The notes under the pieces are model-generated. The model worked only from the letters and a program-made list of their open reading frames with translations. It was not told the DNA's origin and searched no databases. Shown piece by piece: positions 16,851 through 25,702 of a stretch of 64,000 nt of DNA. Where the stretch lies: the NCBI GenBank assembly GCA_030530205.1, contig JAUMVK010000016.1, forward strand, positions 15,276-79,275, given 5' to 3'. This stretch comes from RGIG3701 sp030530205 (GTDB lineage: Bacteria > Planctomycetota > Planctomycetia > Pirellulales > Thermoguttaceae). Position numbers and translations under genes: made by a program. The first letter of the stretch is position 1; the number at the start of each line of letters is the position of its first letter.

Positions 16851-18236
16851 TTACTCTGTTTGGGTTTGAGTGCTTTTCTCCGACAAAGCGGCGATCCCGA
16901 GGAAGACCATCGAAAGGACGCAGCCAACGGCGAGGAAAATGAAACCGCCGTTCCAGCCGAAGTGGTCGAACAAAACGCCCATGAGGAACTGCGCGAGGAA
17001 CGCCGTTCCGACGAAGTAGCCCCAGAAACTCATGAAGCCGGCCGAGGTCCCCGCCGCTTTTTTCGGTGCGATCTGGAGGGCCAGCACGCCGATGAGCATC
17101 ACCGGGCCGTAAACCAGGAACCCGAGCATGATCAGCGAGAGGAAATCCAGCCACTTCGCCTCGAGCGGGTTCAGCCAGTACAGAAGCAGGAACGGGATCG
17201 TCAGCGCCATGAAAACGATCGACGTGAGCGCGTGCCGCCCGCGGAATACCGTGTCGCTCATCCATCCGCAGATCAGCGTGCCGGGAATGGCTGCGAATTC
17301 GTAGAGGCAGTACGCCCAGCCGAATTCGTCGATGCTGTACCCTTTCGCCTGCGCCAGATAAGTCGGCGCCCAGTCGGAGATCCCGTACCGCAGCAGATAC
17401 ACGAACGCGTTCGCGATCCCGACGAACCAGAGGAGGCGATTATTTAAAATGTACTGGAAGACGATCTGGTACGTCGTCAGTTCCTGCTCGTTCTTTTCGG
17501 AATACGCCGGCGGGTAGTCATCGTGGAAGACCTCGATCGGCGGCAGACCGCACGACTGCGGTGTGTCGCGGACGAGGGCCCACGCCAACAGCGCAATTCC
17601 CAGCGCAATGAAGGCCGGCAGGTAGAAAACGCCGTATTCCCAGTGCGCGACCGTGAAGATTCCGACCCCGAACGCGGTCAGAGGGGCGAGCAGACCACCG
17701 CCCACATTATGCGCCACGTTCCAGATGGCGATCGTTCGGCCGCGTTCCCTCGGTGAGAACCAGTGCGTCATGACGCGCCCGCACGGCGGCCAACCGCACG
17801 CGCTGAACCAGCCGATGAGGAACTGAATCCCGAACCAGACGAGCAGGATCGACTTTTTCGTGAAGATTTTCCCCTCACCGACCCAGGCCGGGCTGGCGAA
17901 AATGCCCGCGAGGATCGTCAGGACGGCCGTCACGACGAGGCCCAAACTGAGGAAATTCCGCGCGTTGCTTCGGTCGGAGACGGTCCCCATGACGAATTTG
18001 CTGACGCCATAAGCCAGAGCCACGCCGGACATCGCGAAGCCCAGCTCCGTCTTCGTGAAACCGAGTTCCGTGAGGTACGGGCCGGCCAGCGTGAAATTCT
18101 TTCTCAGGAGGTAGTAGGCGGCGTAACCGATAAAAATTCCGATGAAAACCTGAAGCCGGTATTTGCGGTAGGTACTGGGAACCTGATCTTCCGGAAGCGG
18201 TTCCGTTGCTGGCGGGGGAGTTAATAGTGAAAACAT
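16851..18236 (-). CDS. MFS transporter, organophosphate:phosphate antiporter (GlpT/UhpT-like)
   Basis: A 461-residue inner-membrane transporter with about 12 hydrophobic helices. The motif GYAAYYLLRKNF in the first helix and SDRSNARNFLSLGL in the loop after helix 3 place it in the OPA group (GlpT, UhpT, UhpC), which exchanges sugar or glycerol phosphates for phosphate. Specificity cannot be read. The frame is open to 18314, but that part is only the intergenic repeat; I start at ATG 18236 (MFSLLTPPP), though no clear ribosome site is visible. It is 10 bases ahead of rimO. Together with the DUF1667 pair it suggests uptake and oxidation of a phosphorylated C3 compound. Confidence 0.88.
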   Translation of the reverse strand: MFSLLTPPPATEPLPEDQVPSTYRKYRLQVFIGIFIGYAAYYLLRKNFTLAGPYLTELGFTKTELGFAMSGVALAYGVSKFVMGTVSDRSNARNFLSLGLVVTAVLTILAGIFASPAWVGEGKIFTKKSILLVWFGIQFLIGWFSACGWPPCGRVMTHWFSPRERGRTIAIWNVAHNVGGGLLAPLTAFGVGIFTVAHWEYGVFYLPAFIALGIALLAWALVRDTPQSCGLPPIEVFHDDYPPAYSEKNEQELTTYQIVFQYILNNRLLWFVGIANAFVYLLRYGISDWAPTYLAQAKGYSIDEFGWAYCLYEFAAIPGTLICGWMSDTVFRGRHALTSIVFMALTIPFLLLYWLNPLEAKWLDFLSLIMLGFLVYGPVMLIGVLALQIAPKKAAGTSAGFMSFWGYFVGTAFLAQFLMGVLFDHFGWNGGFIFLAVGCVLSMVFLGIAALSEKSTQTQTE

Positions 18237-18252
18237 GGTATAAAGTAACGTG

Positions 18253-18289
18253 AAAGGCGGTAATGGAGGCCCGAGGCCGGAATTACGCA
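18253..18289. repeat. Single unit of the GGCGGTAATGG dispersed repeat
   Basis: GAAAGGCGGTAATGGAGGCC then CGAGGCCGGAATTACGC matches the units at 4706-4879 and 27699-27844. Here it sits upstream of the transporter gene, between divergent genes. Confidence 0.8.
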
Positions 18290-18371
18290 CTGGGTTAAAT
18301 ATTCTTACGGACACATTTCACTATATTATACCCAAAACCCCCAGAAATTTCAAGACCCTCGGCAAAAAAAT

Positions 18372-18411
18372 CCCCTCCCCCCTTTACTTTCCCGGGATTA
18401 TTTTCTATAAT
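18372..18411 (+). promoter_or_regulatory. Predicted sigma-70 promoter with upstream C tract
   Basis: CCCCTCCCCCC at 18372-18382 abuts -35 TTTACT (18383-18388); 17-base spacer; -10 TATAAT (18406-18411). Drives the secreted hydrolase whose ATG is 39 bases downstream. Confidence 0.65.
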
Positions 18412-18449
18412 AAACGAAAAATCGTCCTTCTTTAAAGGAGTAAAAACCC

Positions 18450-19376
18450 ATGAAACGCCGTTCCTTTTTGTTTCTCGCCCTTCTGTGCGCCCTGAGCGTC
18501 GTTTTTTCTGCCGCCCCGGGGAGCGCGAAGGAGTGGAAAGCCCGCGTCCTGCGCAACATCACGTACAAAACGACCGACGAGCAGGAAATCAAGCTGAATA
18601 TTGCCCTTCCGGAAGACTCCAAGGGAAATTTGCGTGAAGGCGCGCCGCTTTTCGTTTGGATCGACAGCGGGTGCTGGTACAGCAAAGGCCCCGGAAACGG
18701 TGGCTTTTGGGCGCATTACGGTCTGATCGGTCGCGGTTGTGCGGTGGCCAGCGTCGCGACGCGGAGTCTGGAAAACGCCTGCTTCCCCGCCCAGATCGAA
18801 GACGTGAAAGCCGCCATCAGGTTCCTGCGTGCGCACGCCGACGAGTACAAAATCGACAAAAACCGCATCTGCGTCAGCGGCGCGTCCTCTGGCGGACATC
18901 TGTCGAATATGCTTTCGATGAGCGACGAGCAGCGCATCTTCGACGTCGGCGACAATCTGGAGGAATCCTCTCAGGCCAACGTGGTGATCAACTTCTACGG
19001 CCCGACCGACTTCGTGAACGCCGTCACCCGGACGGTCTGCACGTCCTGCATTTATCCGGCCCTTGGGGACCCGAAAGTCCACGGGCGCACGATGGACGAC
19101 GTTACGCCGGAGCTCATCGAATCCGCCAAAAAGTACAGTCCGATCACGTACGTGACGTCCAAAACCGCCCCGACCTTCACGCTGCACGGCGCGATGGATA
19201 CGACGGTGGGGCTTTCCCAGGCCGCCCTTTATAACGAGGCCTTGCGCCTGGCGAAGGTCCGCTGCAAACTCTTCATTTCCAACACGGGCGTCCACAGTAT
19301 TCCGACTCTCGGCTCAAAAGAAGAACTTGGAAGCATGATCTTCGAGTTCATCGGGTGGGAGGAAGTTAAAGAGTGA
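18450..19376 (+). CDS. Secreted alpha/beta hydrolase (esterase-lipase type)
   Basis: A 308-residue exported esterase-like enzyme: signal peptide (MKRRSFLFLALLCALSVVFS, cleavage near GSA), nucleophile elbow VSGASSGGHLSN with the serine at about 152, acid LHGAMDTTV and histidine GVHSIP. This resembles the BD-FAE/acetyl-xylan-esterase-like group found with planctomycete polysaccharide enzymes. The oxyanion strand, usually HGGxW, reads VWIDSGCWY, so the His-Gly pair is replaced. Ribosome site AAAGGAG is 7 bases before the ATG. A Tat oxidoreductase follows after 72 bases on the same strand, probably in one transcript; carbohydrate turnover is a reasonable guess. Confidence 0.88.
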   Translation: MKRRSFLFLALLCALSVVFSAAPGSAKEWKARVLRNITYKTTDEQEIKLNIALPEDSKGNLREGAPLFVWIDSGCWYSKGPGNGGFWAHYGLIGRGCAVASVATRSLENACFPAQIEDVKAAIRFLRAHADEYKIDKNRICVSGASSGGHLSNMLSMSDEQRIFDVGDNLEESSQANVVINFYGPTDFVNAVTRTVCTSCIYPALGDPKVHGRTMDDVTPELIESAKKYSPITYVTSKTAPTFTLHGAMDTTVGLSQAALYNEALRLAKVRCKLFISNTGVHSIPTLGSKEELGSMIFEFIGWEEVKE

Positions 19377-19448
19377 AGTAACTGGGAGAAAAGCTGGGAA
19401 TTTCTGGGAATTAGTCGTCAAGTTTAACCTCAAGCCATTTTTTGAAGT

Positions 19449-20786
19449 ATGAACCGTTCCATTACTCGCCGTCGTTTCCTTCAAGCCGCCGCACTTTCCG
19501 CGCCGTTGGTCCTCGCTTCCCGGGTTCTGGGAGCGGACGGGCACGTCTCGCCGAACGAGAAAATCGTTCTTGGGATGATCGGTCAGGGAAATCAGGGCCG
19601 GCTGGACACTTCCTCGTTCCTGATGCTTCCCCAGTGCCACATCGCGGCGGTTTGCGACGTCATGGAAAGTCACGCCGCCCGGGCGAAACAGATGGTCGAT
19701 GAGGCGTACGGAAACGCCGACTGCAAGCAGTTCAAATATTCCGAGGAGATTTCCCACGCCGATGGCTTTGACGTCGTGTACATCGGCACGCCGGAACACT
19801 GGCATCCGTGGCTGGCGATCGACGCGATGCGTCACGGGAAGGACGTTTACTGCGAGAAACCCGAGACGTGCACCGTCCGCGACGGCCAGTTAATGCGTCA
19901 GACGGCCATCGAGACTGGCCGCGTTTTCTCTGGCGGCTCCCAGCGCGTCTGGAACGACTACCACAAATTCCACAAAATCGCCCGCGCCGGTTACCTCGGC
20001 GAGATCCGCGAAGGGTGGGCCAATCCGGGCCTCCCGGGTTTCACTGCCCGCGCTCTGAAAGCCGAGCCGATCCCCGAGGGGATGGACTGGGACCGCTGGC
20101 TCGGCCCGGCGCCCTGGCGGCCGTTTAACCGCGCGTACCTGACCTGCGGCCGCGGAAATGGCTGGTTCGACTTTACCGGCTCGAATAACGGCTGGGGCGC
20201 GCACTGCTTCGGCGGCCTGATGTTTGCCATGGAACTGGATTACACCGGCCCGACGGAGATCATCCCCGCCAGCCTGGACGAAAGCGGCCTTCTGACGTTC
20301 CGCTTCGCCAATGGGTGCGTCATGCACACCGGTGGGACGTGGGGCACGGTGCCCGGTTTCCGGAACGGTCTGCGTGATGGCGGCGGCGGTGAGATCTGCC
20401 TGCGCGGAGACGACGGCCGGCTTTGCGAAGAAGACATCGTAAACGGCAAATACCCGGTCCCGGACGTTCCGATCCCACACTACAAAGGGGAGGTTTTCCA
20501 CCGCCCGACCGACGGCGCGCTCGATCTGGACTCGCCGATGTTCGCCGCCGAGGGCGAGACGTGCATCATGGGCGATTTCCTCCACTGCGTCCGCACGCGG
20601 GAAGTCCCGTTCCGGAACATCGAGCGGTGCCACCGCGTCTGCTCGATCGGTCATTTGGGCCGAATCGCGCAGCTTCTGAACCGTCCGATCCACTTTGACC
20701 CGGAGACGGAAAACATTCTGAACGACCCGGTGGCCCAGGCGATGCTCGACCGCCCGCGCCGCGAGCCGTGGACGCTGGAAACCTGA
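19449..20786 (+). CDS. Tat-exported Gfo/Idh/MocA family oxidoreductase
   Basis: A 445-residue enzyme with twin-arginine signal (SITRRRFLQAAALSAPLVLA), Rossmann fold (LGMIGQGNQGRLD), catalytic-lysine motif YCEKPETCTV and the C-terminal sheet domain (GAHCFGGLMFAMELDYTGP). Only distantly like the copy at 11937 beyond the family motifs, so not a recent duplicate. It is downstream of a secreted esterase and upstream of a strong terminator. Substrate unknown; a periplasmic sugar or inositol derivative is the usual inference. Confidence 0.92.
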   Translation: MNRSITRRRFLQAAALSAPLVLASRVLGADGHVSPNEKIVLGMIGQGNQGRLDTSSFLMLPQCHIAAVCDVMESHAARAKQMVDEAYGNADCKQFKYSEEISHADGFDVVYIGTPEHWHPWLAIDAMRHGKDVYCEKPETCTVRDGQLMRQTAIETGRVFSGGSQRVWNDYHKFHKIARAGYLGEIREGWANPGLPGFTARALKAEPIPEGMDWDRWLGPAPWRPFNRAYLTCGRGNGWFDFTGSNNGWGAHCFGGLMFAMELDYTGPTEIIPASLDESGLLTFRFANGCVMHTGGTWGTVPGFRNGLRDGGGGEICLRGDDGRLCEEDIVNGKYPVPDVPIPHYKGEVFHRPTDGALDLDSPMFAAEGETCIMGDFLHCVRTREVPFRNIERCHRVCSIGHLGRIAQLLNRPIHFDPETENILNDPVAQAMLDRPRREPWTLET

Positions 20787-20800
20787 TCCGTTCCTTAAAC

Positions 20801-20838
20801 AAAAAAGCCGGATGATGAATCACCCGGCTTTTTTTATC
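20801..20838 (+). terminator. Rho-independent terminator (first of a tandem pair)
   Basis: AAAAAAGCCGGATGATGAAT followed by CACCCGGCTTTTTTT. It ends the oxidoreductase gene; the A run on one side and T run on the other make it work in both directions. Its sequence and 20 flanking bases recur at 20913-20970. Confidence 0.85.
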
Positions 20839-20868
20839 GATTCAAACGATTAATGGTTCTTTTTTTTC

Positions 20869-20887
20869 GGGGCCATGACTGGCCCCG
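20869..20887. terminator. Hairpin between the tandem terminators
   Basis: GGGGCCATGACTGGCCCC is a seven-base perfect stem with a four-base loop, preceded by a T run on the plus strand (TTCTTTTTTTTC). It could back up termination of ppdK on the minus strand, where the T run is lacking. Confidence 0.4.
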
Positions 20888-20912
20888 CTCGCCTTTGGGG
20901 GGCGCGCTAAAA

Positions 20913-20951
20913 CAAAAAAAACCGGGTGACGAATCACCCGGCTTTTTTTAT
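20913..20951 (-). terminator. Rho-independent terminator (second of a tandem pair, for ppdK)
   Basis: AAAAAAAACCGGGTGACGAA then TCACCCGGCTTTTTTTATT: perfect CCGGGTGA/TCACCCGG stem with flanking A and T runs, 25 bases beyond the ppdK stop. Bidirectional. Confidence 0.85.
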
Positions 20952-20975
20952 TGATTCAAACTATTGATCTGAAAC

Positions 20976-23675
20976 TCAGTCTTCCAGCGCAGCCTGAGCG
21001 GCGGCCAGTTTCGCAACCGGAACGCGCAGCGGCGAGCAGGAAACGTAGTCAAGACCGATCTTGTGGCAGAACTTGACGGAGGACGGCTCACCACCGTGCT
21101 CACCGCAAATGCCAAGCTCGAGTTCCGGACGGGTCTCGCGGCCTTCTTTCACGGCGATCTTCATGAGTTTGCCCGGGCCGGTCTGATCGAGGACCTGGAA
21201 CGGATCCTTCGGGAAGATTTCCTTTTCGAGGTAATCGTTGATGAAGGAAGCGTAGTCGTCACGGCTGATGCCCAGGCAGGTCTGCGTCAGGTCGTTCGTA
21301 CCGAAGGAGAAGAACTCGGCCTTCTTCGCGATGTCGCCAGCGTTCAGGGCGGCGCGCGGAATCTCGATCATCGTTCCGACCATGTACGGGATCTCAACGC
21401 CGGCGGCCTTGAGTTCCGCGTCGCAAGCGGCACGGATGATGGCTTCCTGGTTGGCGAACTCGTTCAGGCACGTGACCAACGGAACCATGATTTCCGGTTT
21501 CACGGTGATGCCTTTGGCCTGGCAAGCGATCGCGGCGCGAATGATGGCAGTCGCCTGCATCTTCGTGATTTCCGGATAGACGATTCCCAGACGGCAGCCA
21601 CGGTGACCGAGCATCGGGTTGGATTCGGCCAGGTCGTGGACACGCTGCTGAATGAATTCAACGGTCATGCCGGTCTTCGCGGCAAGTTCCTGCTGACCAG
21701 CCAAGTCGTGCGGGAGGAACTCGTGGAGCGGCGGGTCAAGCAGACGAACGGTGACGTATTTGCCGTCCATCGCGGTGAACAGACCTTCGAAGTCAGCCTG
21801 CTGGAACGGCAGGAGCTTCTCAAGGGCCTTTTCACGGTCCGCGGTGTTGTCGGCCAGGATCATCGTACGGAACTCGTCGATGTGGTCGAAGAACATGTGC
21901 TCGGTACGGGTCAGACCAATGCCTTCGGCTCCCAGAGCCACGGCGGCTTTTGCCTGGTCCGGTTTGTCGGCGTTGGTGCGGATCTTCAGGCGTTTGAACT
22001 CGTCGGCATAGCCCATGAGTTTGGCGTAAAGCTGATAGATCGGAGCGTCTTCGGCTTTCAGAGTGCCGTCACGCAGAACCTGAAGCACTTCAGACGGAGC
22101 GGTCGGGACCTGCTCGCCGTAGATGTTTCCGGTGAAACCGTCAACGGAGATCCAGTCGCCTTCGTTGAAGACTTTGTCGCCGACGGTCATCGTCTTGGCG
22201 GCGTAGTCGATCTGGATGCCTTCGCAGCCGCACACGCAGGCTTTGCCCATCTGGCGGGAAACGAGAGCGGCGTGGGAAGCGGCGCCACCGAAGCTGGTGA
22301 CGATACCCTGAGCGACCTGCATACCACGGAGGTCTTCCGGGGTGGTCTCGCGGCGGACGAGGATCAGTTTCGCGGACGGATCCTTCTGGAACCATTTCTC
22401 GGCTTCATCAGGCTGGAAGCAGATCTGGCCGGTGGCGGCGCCCGGACCGGCGTTCACGCCTTTGGCGATCGGGGTGTGACCCTTCAGACCGGAACCGGAG
22501 AAGATCGGCTGGAGCAGCTGCGTCACGTCGTTGGCCGGAACGCGTTTGACGGCGGTTTTCTTGTCGATGAGGCCTTCTTCGCACATCTCGACGGCGGTAC
22601 GCACGTGGGCGAAACCGGTACGCTTGGCGTTACGGGTCTGAAGCATGTAGAGCTTTTTACGTTCGATGGTGAACTCAATGTCCTGAACGTCGTGGTAGGC
22701 TTTTTCGAGGTTCAGAGCGACGGTCTGGAACTGTTCCCAAACTTCCGGCATGTCGTCTTTCAGGGACTGCTCGATCTTCTTCGGGCGACGGATACCAGCG
22801 ACGACGTCTTCACCCTGAGCGTTGATAAGGTAGTCACCAGTGATGCCTTTAACGCCGGTGGCGCCGTCACGGGTCAGAGCCACGCCAGTCGCGCAGTCGT
22901 CGCCCATGTTACCGAAGACCATGGCCTGAACGTTGACCGCGGTGCCCCAAGAGTGCGGGATGGAGTAGGTACGGCGATAAACGATCGCGCGGTCGTTCAT
23001 CCAGCTTCCGAACACGGCGCCGATGGCGGCCCAAACCTGTTCCATCGGATCTTCCGGGAAGTCTTTGCCGGTCTGGGATTTCACGGCGGCTTTGAACTCG
23101 GTGACCAGTTCTTTCAGGGCTTCGGCCGGGAGGTCGCAGTCCTGTTCGACGTTGTACTGGGCTTTCTTGGCGACGAGGATTTTTTCGAACGGGTCGATTT
23201 CGGTTTTGTTGGCCGGTTTCATGTCGAGAACGACGTCACCGAACATCTGAACGAAACGACGATAGCAGTCCCACGCGTAACGTTCGGAACCGGAGCACTT
23301 GGCCAGGACCTGGACGGTCTTGTCGTTCAGACCGATGTTCAGAACCGTGTCCATCATCCCCGGCATGGATTCACGGGCGCCAGAACGGCAGGAGACGAGG
23401 AGCGGGAGGTTTTCGGTGTCGCCGAATTTTTTGCCCATGGCGGCTTCGATGCCTTTCATGGCGGCTTCGACGTCAGCTTTCAGGGATTCCGGATAAGTCT
23501 TGCCATTGTCGTAGAAGTACGTGCAGACTTCCGTGGTGATGGTGAAACCAGCCGGGACTGGCAGATTGTTACGCGCCATTTCAGCGAGGTTCGCACCTTT
23601 ACCGCCGAGCAGTTCACGCATGTCTTTATTGCCGTCGGCTTTGCCTTGTTCAAAACTATAAACGTACTTCGTCAT
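20976..23675 (-). CDS. ppdK: Pyruvate, phosphate dikinase
   Basis: An 899-residue enzyme of normal length that interconverts pyruvate + ATP + phosphate and PEP + AMP + pyrophosphate; in anaerobes it often runs toward pyruvate in PPi-based glycolysis. The N-terminal ATP-grasp domain (LLGGKGANLAEMA, SCRSGARESMPGMMDTVLN), the phospho-histidine domain (FGGAASHAALVSRQMGKACV, His near 463) and the C-terminal PEP barrel (ELGICGEHGGEPSSVKF with the catalytic Cys, SCSPLRVPVAKLAAAQA) are all present. Codon use is strongly biased and uniform, as expected of a highly expressed gene. It has its own promoter at 23776-23811 and a terminator at 20913. Confidence 0.98.
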   Translation of the reverse strand: MTKYVYSFEQGKADGNKDMRELLGGKGANLAEMARNNLPVPAGFTITTEVCTYFYDNGKTYPESLKADVEAAMKGIEAAMGKKFGDTENLPLLVSCRSGARESMPGMMDTVLNIGLNDKTVQVLAKCSGSERYAWDCYRRFVQMFGDVVLDMKPANKTEIDPFEKILVAKKAQYNVEQDCDLPAEALKELVTEFKAAVKSQTGKDFPEDPMEQVWAAIGAVFGSWMNDRAIVYRRTYSIPHSWGTAVNVQAMVFGNMGDDCATGVALTRDGATGVKGITGDYLINAQGEDVVAGIRRPKKIEQSLKDDMPEVWEQFQTVALNLEKAYHDVQDIEFTIERKKLYMLQTRNAKRTGFAHVRTAVEMCEEGLIDKKTAVKRVPANDVTQLLQPIFSGSGLKGHTPIAKGVNAGPGAATGQICFQPDEAEKWFQKDPSAKLILVRRETTPEDLRGMQVAQGIVTSFGGAASHAALVSRQMGKACVCGCEGIQIDYAAKTMTVGDKVFNEGDWISVDGFTGNIYGEQVPTAPSEVLQVLRDGTLKAEDAPIYQLYAKLMGYADEFKRLKIRTNADKPDQAKAAVALGAEGIGLTRTEHMFFDHIDEFRTMILADNTADREKALEKLLPFQQADFEGLFTAMDGKYVTVRLLDPPLHEFLPHDLAGQQELAAKTGMTVEFIQQRVHDLAESNPMLGHRGCRLGIVYPEITKMQATAIIRAAIACQAKGITVKPEIMVPLVTCLNEFANQEAIIRAACDAELKAAGVEIPYMVGTMIEIPRAALNAGDIAKKAEFFSFGTNDLTQTCLGISRDDYASFINDYLEKEIFPKDPFQVLDQTGPGKLMKIAVKEGRETRPELELGICGEHGGEPSSVKFCHKIGLDYVSCSPLRVPVAKLAAAQAALED

Positions 23676-23775
23676 GGAATAGATCCCTTCTGAGTAGAAA
23701 CACGAACTTTGTAAACCCCAATAAGCGCCCCCTAAAGGGCTTCACCTAATGGTACACTATAATTTAATTCCAATC

Positions 23776-23811
23776 ATTTTACCCAATCTGGAAAATTAGT
23801 CAAGAGGGGGG
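23776..23811 (-). promoter_or_regulatory. Predicted sigma-70 promoter with upstream C tract (ppdK)
   Basis: Read on the minus strand: CCCCCC (23811-23806), TC, then -35 TTGACT (23803-23798), 16-base spacer, -10 TAAAAT (23781-23776). About 100 bases of leader remain before the ATG at 23675. Confidence 0.6.
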
Positions 23812-23956
23812 CCACTAAAACCACCTTACAAAGAAAAAGTTTTCAGACGGCTTTTGGTCCTACTATACAAAAAAATATTTTTTGCTATACTATTAATAAT
23901 CTTAAGCCCCTCTGGGAGGGGGACTTGAACTTTGCTCTCTAAATTGTAGCCGACTT

Positions 23957-24763
23957 ATGAACGATTTCCTCCAGCTTCAAAACAAAAAATTCCTTGTTTT
24001 CGGCGTCGCGAACAGAAAAAGCGTCGCGTACCACATCACGAAAAACCTTCTGGACTGCGGTGCACGTTGTGTGCTGGTCGTCCTGAACGATAATATTCGC
24101 CAGAAAGTCGCGAAAATTTTCCCGGAAATCGATGAAATTTACTGCTGTAACGTCGAAAAGCCTGAAGAGATCGAGCGTCTTCAGGCTGAAATTGCGGCAC
24201 GGCACGAGGAAGGCACGTTTGACGGGCTGGTACACTCGATCGCGTTTGCGGACTACTCGGATGGGATGAAACCGTTCCATGAGACACGGCCGGAGCAGTT
24301 TCTCCAGGCGGTGAATATTTCGTGCTTCTCGCTTACGACGCTTTCCAACGCGTTCAAAACGCTTCTTTCGTCCACCGCGTCGGTCGTGACGATCTCCATC
24401 TCCACGACCCGCATGGCGAGCGAAAGTTATGGTTACATGGGCCCGATCAAGGCGGCGCTTGATTCGTCGCTGGCGTTTTTGGCCAAGTCGTTCAGCGCGT
24501 TTTCTGAGATCCGTTTCAACGCGGTTGCGCCGGGCCTTCTGAAGACCTCCGCCTCGGCCGGGATCCCGGGCTACGTCGATTCCTACCTGTACGCCGAGCA
24601 CGTGATCCCGCGTGGTCGGGCCGTCGAAACACAGGAAGCCGCCGACGTGGCCGTGTTCCTGCTGAGCCCCCGTTCCAGCGGGATCAACGCCCAGAAAATC
24701 GTCGTCGATGCGGGAATGGAGATCAATTACTTCGACAAAACTTTGGTGAAACGGGAGTTTTAA
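23957..24763 (+). CDS. fabI: Enoyl-[acyl-carrier-protein] reductase, FabI type
   Basis: A 268-residue short-chain dehydrogenase of FabI form, reducing the enoyl-ACP double bond in the last step of each fatty acid elongation round. The cofactor site is the FabI variant VFGVANRKSVAYHI rather than a normal GxxxGxG; the catalytic Y-x6-K is in ESYGYMGPIKAALDSS; NAVAPGLLKTSA and the ending GINAQKIVVDAGMEI fit the family. The substrate loop is somewhat divergent (HSIAFADYSDGMKPF), so an alternative reductase of the same superfamily is possible. A GNAT gene follows after 37 bases. Confidence 0.88.
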   Translation: MNDFLQLQNKKFLVFGVANRKSVAYHITKNLLDCGARCVLVVLNDNIRQKVAKIFPEIDEIYCCNVEKPEEIERLQAEIAARHEEGTFDGLVHSIAFADYSDGMKPFHETRPEQFLQAVNISCFSLTTLSNAFKTLLSSTASVVTISISTTRMASESYGYMGPIKAALDSSLAFLAKSFSAFSEIRFNAVAPGLLKTSASAGIPGYVDSYLYAEHVIPRGRAVETQEAADVAVFLLSPRSSGINAQKIVVDAGMEINYFDKTLVKREF

Positions 24764-24800
24764 AGCAAAGTAGTCCGTGACTACTCAAAAGGAACAGCAA

Positions 24801-25361
24801 ATGCTCATGGAAACGTTCAAGCGCTTTCGCATGGAAATCGATTTACGGTGTCATGAGTACCCCGCGCCTGTGCTTCCGCCCGGGTACTACATCGAAAAAT
24901 GGTCGCCGCGGCTTGTCGAGGCGCACGCCACCGCGCACTATATGGCTTTTCGGGATGAGATCGACGCGAGGCTTTTCGATAATTTTCGGACCTACAAAGG
25001 CTCCAAACGGGTCATGGAGAGCATCATGGGGAAGTCGAACTTTCTTCCGGACGCGACGTGGCTGATCGTTTACCAGCCCAAGGATTCGTATTATGTGGAG
25101 TATGTTGCCACGATTCAGGGATTGGTCTCGATGAACGGTGTGGGGGCGATCCAGAACGTGGGCGTTGTTCCGCGTCACAGGGGAAAGGGCCTCGGGCGTG
25201 CGCTGCTTCATCTGGCGCTGGCCGGCTACCAGCGTTTCGGCCTGACCCGTGCCGATCTTGAAGTGACGGCTTCCAATGAACGTGCGTTGAATCTGTACAA
25301 ATCTGAGGGGTTTAAAATCGTCGAGCTTCTGTTCAAGCCCGCGTCGAGTACGAGAAGATAA
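24801..25361 (+). CDS. GNAT family N-acetyltransferase
   Basis: A 186-residue acetyltransferase. The acetyl-CoA loop is visible as VGVVPRHRGKGLGRALL (R/Q-x-x-G-x-G/A), preceded by the beta-bulge strand and followed by LEVTASNERALNLYKSEGF, the usual motif B. A GTG at 24777 is in frame, but the ATG at 24801 has AAAAGGA nine bases upstream and is preferred. It lies 37 bases after fabI and is probably co-transcribed. Acceptor unknown; a protein or small-molecule amine. Confidence 0.85.
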   Translation: MLMETFKRFRMEIDLRCHEYPAPVLPPGYYIEKWSPRLVEAHATAHYMAFRDEIDARLFDNFRTYKGSKRVMESIMGKSNFLPDATWLIVYQPKDSYYVEYVATIQGLVSMNGVGAIQNVGVVPRHRGKGLGRALLHLALAGYQRFGLTRADLEVTASNERALNLYKSEGFKIVELLFKPASSTRR

Positions 25362-25382
25362 AGCCTCTCCCTCTTTTTTTCT

Positions 25383-25506
25383 TTTAAGCCGCAAGGAACG
25401 CAAAGGACGCAAAGAGGATAATAAAATAAAGTTTGCAGCGTGCCGCGTGTTGATCGGAGCAAGAAAAAAACTCTTTGCGCTCTTTGCGTCCTTTGCGGCT
25501 TAAAAA
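25383..25506. repeat. Long inverted repeat with 9-base ACGCAAAGG tandem arms
   Basis: The left arm TTAAGCCGCAAGGAACGCAA + AGGACGCAAAGAG pairs with CTCTTTGCGCTCTTTGCGTC + CTTTGCGGCTTAA over about 33 bases with few mismatches. It lies between the GNAT gene and groES and is not a CRISPR array. Confidence 0.88.
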
Positions 25507-25539
25507 CATTCTCCGTTTCCGGATGAACCTTTCTTTTTG

Positions 25540-25571
25540 CCTCACGCGGAGATGCGGAGCCGCGGAGTTTT
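25540..25571. repeat. Half-element: GCGGAG tandem
   Basis: CTCACGCGGAGATGCGGAGC followed by CGCGGAGTTT: three 8-base steps of GCGGAGNN. No inverted partner was found nearby, so it looks like one arm of another tandem-armed hairpin. Confidence 0.55.
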
Positions 25572-25702
25572 ATTGATGGGATGGTTTGGCTGGCCGGAAA
25601 AGACCGGATTGTCATTTTGTCATTGACACGCTTCTTGCAATTATTCTCTGAACAGACAAATTTGACATCAACACACACCATATAATTTTTTGGAGGTTTC
25701 AA

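Noticed and set aside
13862..18236. A complete glycerol-3-phosphate oxidation operon
   Set aside because: The dehydrogenase gene itself is missing and rimO interrupts the set, so only a partial functional link is claimed.
21063..23693. An 876-codon open frame on the plus strand opposite ppdK
   Set aside because: Shadow of the strongly biased ppdK codon use; no ribosome site, no recognisable domain.
25383..25571. CRISPR-like array of short repeats
   Set aside because: The units are 8-10 bases, arranged as an inverted pair, with no regular spacers and no cas genes.
25600..25702. CIRCE/HrcA operator or sigma-70 promoter before groES
   Set aside because: No TTAGCACTC-N9-GAGTGCTAA is present. 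TTGACA at 25662 and TATAAT at 25681 are only 13 bases apart and too close to the ribosome site to be a working pair.
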